Shown here: positions 1 to 3,999 of the stretch, piece after piece
Layout: each line of letters begins with the position of its first letter
Position numbering within the stretch: position 1 is the stretch's first letter
Assembly: GCA_035640715.1 (NCBI GenBank)
Contig: DASQVO010000392.1
Span: 1 to 5,490 of the forward strand
Direction of reading: 5' to 3'
From: DASQVO01 sp035640715
GTDB lineage: Bacteria > Actinomycetota > Actinomycetes > Streptosporangiales > Streptosporangiaceae
DNA length: 5,490 nucleotides
Program-made: the position numbers and the translations under genes
Notes under the pieces: generated by a model
What the model was told of the DNA's origin: nothing
Database searches by the model: none
Seen by the model: the letters and a program-made list of their open reading frames with translations, nothing else

Positions 1-94
1 GATGCGAGCAGCCAGCGAGCTCGCCCGCGTCCCGGAACGACCCCGTCAGGTCGTACGCCTCCAGGATGTTCATGATCTCCTCGGCACTCTTCAC
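1..94 (-). CDS. istA: IS21-family transposase IstA, N-terminal fragment (runs off window)
   Basis: Reading leftwards from a GTG at 94, 31 codons stay open to the window edge. They encode KSAEEIMNILEAYDLTGSF followed by RDAGELAGC, which I recognise as the extreme N terminus of actinobacterial IS21-type IstA: the start of its helix-turn-helix, ahead of the DDE integrase core. IstA is the strand-transfer transposase and normally works with the ATPase IstB encoded just downstream; both would lie left of the window. An AAGGGG about five bases upstream of the GTG is a plausible ribosome binding site and supports this start. Only the DNA-binding tip is visible, so whether the element is intact cannot be judged. 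The family call is by recognition of the sequence, not by search. Confidence 0.82.
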   Translation of the reverse strand, partial: MKSAEEIMNILEAYDLTGSFRDAGELAGCSH

Positions 95-98
95 GCGT

Positions 99-153
99 CC
101 CCTTCCCGGGAAGCTGGTGTCAGTTGGCACTGACCAGCCAAACCGGGAAGGGG
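99..153. repeat. Long imperfect inverted repeat at the istA-proximal IS end
   Basis: The arms CCCCTTCCCGG (99-109) and CCGGGAAGGGG (143-153) are perfect 11-bp inverted repeats. Inside them CTGGTGTCAGT and ACTGACCAG form a second, nearly perfect dyad around the centre. A related CCCGGGAA recurs at 105-112 and 161-168, with ACCGGGAA at 142-149. IS21-family ends are known to carry several subterminal transposase-binding repeats, so this is probably the left end and promoter region of the element. The exact outer terminus and target duplication cannot be placed from one end. The dyad could also form a hairpin in the istA leader. Confidence 0.6.
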
Positions 154-193
154 ACCCCCGCCCGGGAACCAGGCGGGAATGATCAGTTCGTGT

Positions 194-284
194 CGGGCAG
201 ACCCCGTGGCCGCCACCGGGCAGTTCTCATGTCCGCCAGCGGGCCGTCATCTGGCCGTCTCCGGGCAGTCTCCCGTGGCCGTCG
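194..284. repeat. Degenerate 23-bp tandem repeat, about four units
   Basis: Units begin at 194, 217, 240 and 262, with periods of 23, 23 and 22 bases. The plus-strand consensus is CGGGCAG, six or seven variable bases, then TGGCCG-C-C (TGTCCGCC in the second unit). On the minus strand the first unit reads GTG GCG GCC ACG (Val-Ala-Ala-Thr), which resembles the VAATAR stretch following the N-terminal glycine motif in short-chain dehydrogenases. The array therefore probably arose by slippage inside the SDR gene it interrupts. Because 23 is not a multiple of three, each added unit shifts the frame. Confidence 0.6.
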
Positions 285-374
285 TCACCCGTCGCCGCGG
301 CGCAGTGCCGCGGCCGCCCACTCGCGCCCGAATCCGCGCGAGGTACCCGTGATGAACCACGTCCTCGGTGCCAC
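194..374 (-). pseudogene. Short-chain dehydrogenase/reductase, 5' remnant
   Basis: From a GTG at 374 the minus strand encodes VAPRTWFITGTSRGFGREW then AAAALRRGDG, ending at TGA 285-287. This is the N terminus of a classical SDR: beta-1 strand, the TGxxxGxG cofactor loop (T-G-T-S-R-G-F-G, residues 9-16) and the following helix. Family members continue RGDRVAATARD. Here a Val-Thr-Thr-Ala-Thr stretch follows in another frame and then dissolves into the 23-bp repeat array, so a frameshift and tandem duplication have destroyed the gene. The catalytic YxxxK region, normally near residue 150, is absent, and IS21 sequence lies where it should be. It sits 51 bases downstream of the crotonase gene on the same strand, so the two probably formed an operon. 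A 29-residue translated product remains possible but would have no enzyme activity. Confidence 0.75.
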
Positions 375-380
375 GATGAG

Positions 381-386
381 CCTCCT
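381..386 (-). promoter_or_regulatory. Shine-Dalgarno of the SDR remnant
   Basis: Minus-strand AGGAGG lies six bases upstream of the GTG at 374. This perfect site fixes the SDR start and shows that translation initiation was once functional here. Confidence 0.75.
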
Positions 387-425
387 GATCTCTCTGGCGT
401 TGGTTCGACTTGCACTTACCTGCGG

Positions 426-1286
426 TTAGTTGGACTTGTCTGCCGTCAGTTCGGCGATGCGGGTACCCATGTTCCGTTCGAACTCGCCCGGTTGTCCCCA
501 GCCCGCCGCGAAGGCCGCGGGAATGAGCGAGGTCGCGGGCTCCCTGGCGATCGCGTCGCCGAATGCGCGCATCGCCGCCAGCAGCTGCACGTCGTCGGGC
601 AGCGATGCGGCGTTGATGGAGTCCTTGATGTCGATCAGCGTGCGGCGGTCGAAGCGGGAGACGCGCTCGGCATAGGCATCGACGAACGAGACAAACCCAT
701 CGTCGGGGACGGCTCGGTTGACGTATCCGTAGCGTTCCGCCAGCTCGCCGTCGAAGTCCTCGCCGCCGAGGACGATTTCGAACGCCCGGCCCCGGCCGAC
801 GATGCCGGGCAGGCGGGTCGAGGGGGCGCCGCCGGGGATCGCCGCGAGCGCGACCTCGAACTGTGCGAGCACGGCCCGTTCGCGGCTGGCGAAGCGGATG
901 TCGGTCGCGAGTGCGAACTCGCTGCCGGCCCCGCGTGCGCGACCGCGGAGCGCGCTGATCGTGACGGCCGGCGCCTTGCTCAGCCGGATTAGCAGGCTGG
1001 CCCAGTGCAGCCACGGCTGCGCGGCGGGCGGCTGCAGCACCTCGAGCGGGCTCATGTCCGCATCGACGGCGTAGTGGGCGAGGAAGTAATCGGGGTTCGC
1101 GCTGTCGAACAGCACAACGGCGACGCGTCCGTCCTGCTCAACCTGGTCGAGGAGCCGGTGCAGCTCGAGGTTCATCACGCCGTCGATGAGGTTGAGCGGG
1201 CCGTTGTCGAAGGTGACTCGCCAGAACGTATCCGAGTGGCGGGTCAGGCGAAAACGCGAAGGTGTAAACGGGTCTTGGGTCGTCAT
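426..1286 (-). CDS. Enoyl-CoA hydratase/isomerase (crotonase) family protein
   Basis: This 286-residue cytoplasmic protein has a crotonase fold, within the usual 255-290 residues. Crotonases hold an acyl-CoA thioester in an oxyanion hole and catalyse hydration, isomerisation, hydrolysis or related steps. Visible family marks are an N-terminal strand with NGPLNLID (residues 28-35); a weakly conserved first oxyanion segment, PDYFLAHYAVD (65-75); the second oxyanion segment, LRGRARGAGSEFALATDI (113-130); and QFEVALAAIPGG (142-153). Glu123 and Glu144 occupy the positions of the two catalytic glutamates of classical enoyl-CoA hydratase, so hydratase chemistry is possible, but the substrate cannot be read from sequence. 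The C-terminal part (about 200-286) is helical as in the family trimerisation region. No Shine-Dalgarno precedes the ATG; a promoter whose start would fall on the ATG suggests a leaderless mRNA. It is divergent from the HxlR regulator and was probably followed by the SDR gene. The ORF lies in clean family frame from start to stop. Confidence 0.9.
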   Translation of the reverse strand: MTTQDPFTPSRFRLTRHSDTFWRVTFDNGPLNLIDGVMNLELHRLLDQVEQDGRVAVVLFDSANPDYFLAHYAVDADMSPLEVLQPPAAQPWLHWASLLIRLSKAPAVTISALRGRARGAGSEFALATDIRFASRERAVLAQFEVALAAIPGGAPSTRLPGIVGRGRAFEIVLGGEDFDGELAERYGYVNRAVPDDGFVSFVDAYAERVSRFDRRTLIDIKDSINAASLPDDVQLLAAMRAFGDAIAREPATSLIPAAFAAGWGQPGEFERNMGTRIAELTADKSN

Positions 1287-1292
1287 GTGGGA

Positions 1293-1321
1293 ACCGTATC
1301 AGGCTGAGTTGCTGTAAGCAA
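1293..1321 (-). promoter_or_regulatory. Putative leaderless promoter of the crotonase gene
   Basis: On the minus strand TTGCTT (1321-1316), a 17-base spacer and TACGGT (1298-1293) match an actinobacterial -35/-10 pair with the TAnnnT form. Transcription about seven bases beyond the -10 would start at 1286, the A of the ATG, which fits the missing ribosome binding site. The -35 lies inside the 1305-1325 dyad, so a bound regulator would block it. The hexamers are only moderate matches. Confidence 0.45.
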
Positions 1322-1325
1322 GTCA
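1305..1325. promoter_or_regulatory. Putative HxlR operator 1 (21-bp dyad)
   Basis: The 21-bp dyad TGAGTT-N8-CAAGTCA has a perfect inner TTGCT-GTA-AGCAA; the outer half-sites differ only at the fourth base. It matches operator 2, read on the other strand, in all 13 non-central bases. It covers the crotonase -35, which suggests repression by the adjacent HxlR protein. Confidence 0.6.
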
Positions 1326-1394
1326 GCATTCGGCTGCAATGGCCCAAGTCAACTTCTCTAGATCTCCTTTTCGTGCGGGCCTCTTGGTATGGAT

Positions 1395-1424
1395 CTGACT
1401 TGTCATTGATAACTCAGGTATGCT
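1395..1424 (+). promoter_or_regulatory. Putative leaderless promoter of the hxlR gene
   Basis: CTGACT (1395-1400), an 18-base spacer and TATGCT (1419-1424) form a plausible -35/-10 pair. The predicted start, seven bases past the -10, is 1431, the A of the hxlR ATG. No convincing Shine-Dalgarno lies upstream. The spacer is filled by operator 2, which implies autoregulation. Confidence 0.45.
1396..1416. promoter_or_regulatory. Putative HxlR operator 2 (21-bp dyad)
   Basis: TGACTTGTCA, one central T, then TGATAACTCA: the half-sites agree at eight of ten positions. Read on the minus strand it is TGAGTT-N8-CAAGTCA, the same pattern as operator 1. It sits between the -35 and -10 of the hxlR promoter and ends 14 bases before the ATG. 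A lone CAAGTCA half-site also occurs at 1345-1351, between the two dyads. Confidence 0.6.
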
Positions 1425-1430
1425 GTATGG

Positions 1431-1898
1431 ATGTCGCCTGCAACGGAGACACGCCGGCCTGAGCCGGTGTGCTCGATTGAGCGCTGCCTCGGCGTCCTCG
1501 CCGATCGGTGGTCGTTCCTCATCATCCGCGAGGCGCTGATGGCCGGCGTCGAGCGGTTCGCCGACTTCCAGCGCGCGCTCGGCATCGCCCCCAACGTGCT
1601 CACGGACCGGCTCGAACACCTGGTTAAGGCGGGCGTGCTGACCAAGCGCTCTTACCAGGAGCCCGGGTCGCGGACCCGGCGCAGCTACCACCTCACGCCC
1701 GCGGGCCGCGACCTTGCGGTCCCTCTTGCGGCCCTGCAGCAGTGGGGCGACCTGCACGACCCGCCCAGCACGGGTCCCTCAGTGCTGCGCCGGTCCCGCT
1801 CGGGCAGCCCCGTCCAGGTCGCGTTCGTCGACGGCGACGGGGCGGCCCTGCCACCGGACGACGTGAGCTTCATCGCGGCCGGGGCGGTCGCGAGCTAG
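1431..1898 (+). CDS. HxlR-family winged helix-turn-helix transcriptional regulator
   Basis: This 155-residue DNA-binding protein belongs to the HxlR family, whose members bind as dimers to dyads near their own genes and often respond to reactive electrophiles or redox stress. The core is recognisable: CSIERCLGVLADRWSFLII (residues 14-32), ERFADFQRALGIAPNVLTDR (41-60, with the recognition helix), LEHLVKAGVL (61-70), and the wing with RRSYHLTPAGRDL (83-95). Cys14 lies at the conserved N-terminal cysteine used as a redox sensor in YodB/HypR-type members; Cys19 is a second cysteine. Family cores are about 105-120 residues, so the C-terminal 45 residues, ending in a hydrophobic SFIAAGAVAS, are an extension I do not recognise. 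It is divergent from the crotonase gene, and paired dyads in the gap make it the obvious regulator of both. The ATG at 1431 gives the normal family N terminus and is likely used without a leader. Confidence 0.92.
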   Translation: MSPATETRRPEPVCSIERCLGVLADRWSFLIIREALMAGVERFADFQRALGIAPNVLTDRLEHLVKAGVLTKRSYQEPGSRTRRSYHLTPAGRDLAVPLAALQQWGDLHDPPSTGPSVLRRSRSGSPVQVAFVDGDGAALPPDDVSFIAAGAVAS

Positions 1899-1910
1899 AG
1901 CACATCTAGC
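1894..1910. terminator. Short hairpin spanning the hxlR stop codon
   Basis: GCTAGA (1894-1899) and TCTAGC (1905-1910) pair perfectly around a five-base loop, and the TAG stop lies inside the left arm. The stem is short and A/T-containing, so on its own it is a weak terminator; it may act with the stronger hairpin that follows. Confidence 0.3.
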
Positions 1911-1929
1911 AGTCACAGCTTGCCGCTGG

Positions 1930-1949
1930 GCCGAGGCGTCCGCTTCGGC
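1930..1949. terminator. Hairpin between convergent genes, likely bidirectional terminator
   Basis: GCCGAGGC (1930-1937) and GCTTCGGC (1942-1949) form an eight-pair stem with one G-U pair and a four-base loop. No U-tract follows, as is common in actinobacteria. It lies 31 bases after the hxlR stop and 12 bases past the stop of the small minus-strand ORF, so it could end transcripts from both sides. Confidence 0.5.
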
Positions 1950-1961
1950 GAGGTTCGCCAG

Positions 1962-2042
1962 CTAGGAACGAGAGCGTGCGGCCGCCCAGGCGGGCCGGTC
2001 GAGTGGGATCCAGGTTGCCCGGACCATCGCGGCGGTTGTCAT
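1962..2042 (-). CDS. Possible small ORF, 26 residues, with strong ribosome binding site
   Basis: An ATG at 2042 opens a 26-codon frame: MTTAAMVRATWIPL followed by DRPAWAAARSRS, stopping at TAG 1962-1964. A GGGAG within AAAGGGAG lies six bases before the ATG, better than most sites in the window, and is the main reason to call it. It starts 58 bases downstream of the GyrI-like gene on the same strand and ends just before a hairpin, so it could be the last cistron of a short operon. I recognise no family. It may be a small protein or the surviving 5' tip of a larger gene lost by deletion. Confidence 0.35.
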   Translation of the reverse strand: MTTAAMVRATWIPLDRPAWAAARSRS

Positions 2043-2100
2043 AGCTGTCTCCCTTTCTGATGCCGCTGACCGCTGCTTCAGGGGCGACGGGGAGTCGGTG

Positions 2101-2799
2101 TCAAACCGGTGATCCCTTGCCGGGACCCCTGGCATGGCCTGTGCGGAAGATCGGCCACCCGATCTCGGTACGCCACTGGTCCTCGTCTGCCGTCTCGTGC
2201 GGCCCGACCAGGTAGAACTCGCGGATGGGTCCTTCGACGCCGAGGGCGTGGTCGGTGACGTAAGCGGCCAGCGCTCCGTAAGTCAAGTCCACATTGTCGT
2301 GGCTTCCAACATGGGTAGCGACAGCCAGTTCCGCCTCGGGCACTATCATCGCAGCGACTCGCCCCCTGTGTGGTACCGGCTGGTCGCAGGGCAAGAAGAT
2401 GGTGGCCCGGCCGCGCTCGTACGAGAACAGGTCGTCGGCGTAGATGCCGCCTCTCGGGCCGCCGGGCATTATCTTCTGAGCGGTCAGGAGTGCGTGCAAC
2501 TCGCCGAGCGCGCCCTGGTACCAGAGGTTGGCGTCTTTGACATCGATGACCTCACTGACGGCGGCCGCAGCGGTGGCCGGTACTCGGCGGTGCTCGATGA
2601 CCAGGGGCGTGGCGTTGGCCGGGGGATTGAGGAGGTTACGCAGTGATGCGGCTGCCTGCTGGGTCCGCGCCAGGGTCGCCATTGCGGCAGAACTCGATGC
2701 CGCGGACGGAATTGCCGTGCTCGTCCGGTAGATCGCATCCGTGCCGATCACAGCGTCCGGCCGGTCGCCGGTCCGCCGGGCAGTTACCGCCTTGGCCAT
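2101..2799 (-). CDS. Stand-alone GyrI-like (BmrR effector-binding type) small-molecule-binding protein
   Basis: This cytoplasmic protein has 232 residues. Residues about 66-219 form a GyrI-like domain: VIEHRRVPA (67-75), a helix with LGELHALL (98-105), GGIYADD (117-123), RGRVAAMIVP (145-154), LAVATHVGSHDNV (158-170), a second helix LTYGALAAYV (172-181) and PIREFYLVGP (191-200), ending TEIGWPI (211-217). This fold binds hydrophobic cations and drugs when attached to MerR or AraC regulators; Glu212 lies in the E-x-x-W-P motif, where the family carries an acidic ligand-binding residue. The N-terminal 65 residues are Ala/Ser/Thr-rich and show no helix-turn-helix, so it is probably a drug-binding or sequestering protein. 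Some stand-alone members are known to hydrolyse cyclopropane-containing genotoxins, an open alternative. The ATG is supported by AGGAG seven bases upstream. The N-terminal segment could be a degraded regulator domain. Confidence 0.8.
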   Translation of the reverse strand: MAKAVTARRTGDRPDAVIGTDAIYRTSTAIPSAASSSAAMATLARTQQAAASLRNLLNPPANATPLVIEHRRVPATAAAAVSEVIDVKDANLWYQGALGELHALLTAQKIMPGGPRGGIYADDLFSYERGRATIFLPCDQPVPHRGRVAAMIVPEAELAVATHVGSHDNVDLTYGALAAYVTDHALGVEGPIREFYLVGPHETADEDQWRTEIGWPIFRTGHARGPGKGSPV

Positions 2800-2806
2800 C
2801 GGGTTG

Positions 2807-2811
2807 CTCCT
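2807..2811 (-). promoter_or_regulatory. Shine-Dalgarno of the GyrI-like gene
   Basis: Minus-strand AGGAG lies seven bases before the ATG at 2799. It decides this start over later in-frame ATGs and means that the unusual N-terminal 65 residues are translated. Confidence 0.65.
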
Positions 2812-2836
2812 ATCTGATGTCGGTGGCTGTCGGCGG

Positions 2837-2873
2837 TGCGGAAGTGAATCCGGTACGGGTGCGGATATCCGCA
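2837..2873. promoter_or_regulatory. Perfect 14-bp palindrome with a neighbouring imperfect copy
   Basis: TGCGGATATCCGCA (2860-2873) is a perfect palindrome. At 2837-2855 TGCGGA, five bases, then ATCCGGTA repeats both arms imperfectly, 23 bases away. The pair lies 38-74 bases upstream of the GyrI-like start, where a regulator of that gene would bind. Which protein recognises it is unknown. Confidence 0.4.
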
Positions 2874-2908
2874 GAGCGGCGGCGGCCTTGTATAGGTAGG
2901 ACTACTGA

Positions 2909-3262
2909 GTGGGCGGGCGGCGAAGGGCTTGCCGGGCAGGGCTTCCGAGCGACCGCGACCGCCATGACATCCCCGCAGGCGAGATCGACCTCGCCGCGGT
3001 GCGGGCACTCCGAGCCCACGTCACCGACGCGATCGAAACCGCCCGCACCGGCCTGCAGCTGCCGTCGTTGGCGCTGCGCGCCATAACCGAGGCTCTGCGC
3101 AGTGCACCCGCCCATCAAGAACTCGGCTGGAGCGGCGAGGCAGTTACCATCGCGGCCCGGCGGCCCGGCGACGCCACCACAACTCTGCTGGCCCAACTCG
3201 CCGCCGTGGGCCCGGGCCTCCCACACTTGGCAGGAATCGACAATGAAATCCTTACGCAGTGA
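2909..3262 (+). pseudogene. ABATE-domain (CGNR zinc-finger regulator family) remnant
   Basis: The plus-strand frame encodes a segment typical of the ABATE stress-linked domain: IDLAAVRALRAHVTDAIE (residues 26-43), a helix with LRAITEALRSAP (56-67), ELGWSGEAVTIA (71-82) and GDATTTLLAQLAAVG (87-101). ABATE proteins are about 180-200 residues and end in a zinc finger, CxxxxCGWLF to CGNR, that contacts DNA. Here the frame stops at 3262 with no cysteine of that finger, and the usual N-terminal LDLANT-like strand is also missing. The GTG at 2909 has no good ribosome binding site. I read it as a fragment joined at about 3210-3240 to the MFS remnant on the other strand. The domain call rests on pattern recognition only. 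Confidence 0.5.
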
Positions 3263-3561
3263 TGCGAAGCGGCTGGTCAGCACCGTGCCGGTCACGCTCG
3301 TCCCGGTCGCGCTGCCGACTTGCCGGAGTTCACTGCGGCGCTGGCCATGCCGGCGCGTTCGCGGGCCACGCTGACGACTGCTGCTGCGGTGGCCGGCGCC
3401 AGCACCAGTCCTTCCCTGATGCCGAACAGGACCATGCCCGGCCACACCCGGGTGAACGAGCTGCCCGGCGGCGAGGCGAGCAGCGCCAGCGCTCCGGCAG
3501 CCGCGATCACCAGCCTCCCGGTCAGCAGCGTCCGGAACCCGGCCCACCGCACCGGGCGCCC
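3235..3561 (-). pseudogene. DHA2-type MFS drug exporter, frameshifted internal/C-terminal fragment
   Basis: Two minus-strand frames together give the late transmembrane region of a 14-helix EmrB/QacA-type exporter. From about 3561 to 3325 one frame encodes LLTGRLVIAAAGALALLA (one membrane helix), GSSFTRVWPGMVLFGIREG, LVLAPATAAAVVSV and RERAGMASAAVN, the family's conserved loop. The other frame then continues RQVGSATGTSVTGTVLTSRF, where intact proteins read N-S/T-x-RQVGGALGVA. Loss of one C near 3324 (TCCGG for an expected TCCCGG) explains the shift. The first ten or so membrane helices are absent, and the C-terminal end merges with the ABATE remnant. No start or ribosome binding site fits, so it is non-functional. 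Confidence 0.7.
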
Positions 3562-3833
3562 CGCCGTACCCCGAACGCCGTGGTGTTCTGAGCTGCGGGC
3601 TCGGCCGGGTGGATCCCGTGGCGGGTATATCTCCACCACCGCCGGATGGCCCGCTCCCTGGTCCAGCAGTGGCCATCGGGGGTCATGGCAACGTGCCAGG
3701 TCCTTCCGCACCTGCAGAGCCAGACCGTCCCCGCCAGCTCCAATATCAGGCCGTCGTCCTCGGGTGGCCTGCAGGCATGCTTCTCAGGTGGCAGTGGCCA
3801 AGGGGGGGCCCAGATCATCTGTCCCTCACTCAT
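3522..3833 (-). CDS. Small cysteine-rich protein of unknown function (possible zinc ribbon)
   Basis: This ORF has 103 residues and starts MSEGQMIWAPPWPLPP. Its core is VWLCRCGRTWHVAM (37-50), preceded by Cys21 and followed by DGHCWTRERAIRRWWRY (53-69). Cys21, Cys40, Cys42, Cys56 and nearby histidines could bind zinc. I know no named family, but CxCGRTW cores occur in small proteins of actinobacterial phages and integrative elements. ATGs at 3836 and 3833 are adjacent; GAAGG is spaced five bases from the second, which I prefer. Codon use is unlike the neighbours: ATA, TTG, AGA, TAT and several AGG codons, which suggests transfer. The last 13 codons or so overlap the MFS fragment in another frame, so the natural C terminus (perhaps near residue 84) may be lost. 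Confidence 0.6.
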   Translation of the reverse strand: MSEGQMIWAPPWPLPPEKHACRPPEDDGLILELAGTVWLCRCGRTWHVAMTPDGHCWTRERAIRRWWRYTRHGIHPAEPAAQNTTAFGVRRGARCGGPGSGRC

Positions 3834-3876
3834 CATGTCCTTCTTTCACCGGAACACGTGGATCGCCGTGAGGCGG

Positions 3877-3898
3877 GGCCGCGGAAGGGACCGCGGCC
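3877..3898. terminator. GC-rich hairpin downstream of the LuxR gene
   Basis: GGCCGCGG (3877-3884) and CCGCGGCC (3891-3898) form a perfect eight-base-pair stem with a six-base loop and no U-tract. It lies about 100 bases past the LuxR stop at 4000 and before the small Cys-rich gene, so it most likely ends the LuxR transcript. The remaining gap (3834-3999) shows no gene. Confidence 0.5.
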
Positions 3899-3999
3899 AT
3901 CTCAACAGCGGACCCGGCGTCCCGTTGATCTCGCGTTTCAAGCCTGGAGGCTGGCAGGGTGGGCGGGCAACACACGATCCGGGTGTTTGCTGGCGGCGG

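Noticed and set aside
194..284. CRISPR-like array
   Set aside because: The 23-bp units abut directly with no unique spacers and are degenerate, so this is a tandem repeat.
124..429. Plus-strand frame of 101 codons over the IS end and SDR remnant
   Set aside because: No family resemblance and Arg/Ser-rich; the opposite strand explains the region better. Its hydrophobic end is the reverse of the SDR start.
247..1014. Long minus-strand frame of 255 codons overlapping the crotonase gene
   Set aside because: It is Arg-rich low-complexity sequence in the wrong frame of a clear crotonase; only its far 3' part passes through frameshifted SDR sequence.
2134..2646. Plus-strand frame of 170 codons antisense to the GyrI-like gene
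   Set aside because: The minus-strand frame has clear GyrI-like motifs and a ribosome binding site; the plus frame has neither.
2810..3676. Minus-strand frame of 288 codons
   Set aside because: Only the RQVGSATG stretch (about 3235-3325) is real exporter homology; the rest is a shadow of other remnants.
3969..3988. AACAC/GTGTT stem just past the LuxR stop
   Set aside because: Only five pairs with a nine-base loop; the 3877-3898 hairpin is a far better terminator candidate.
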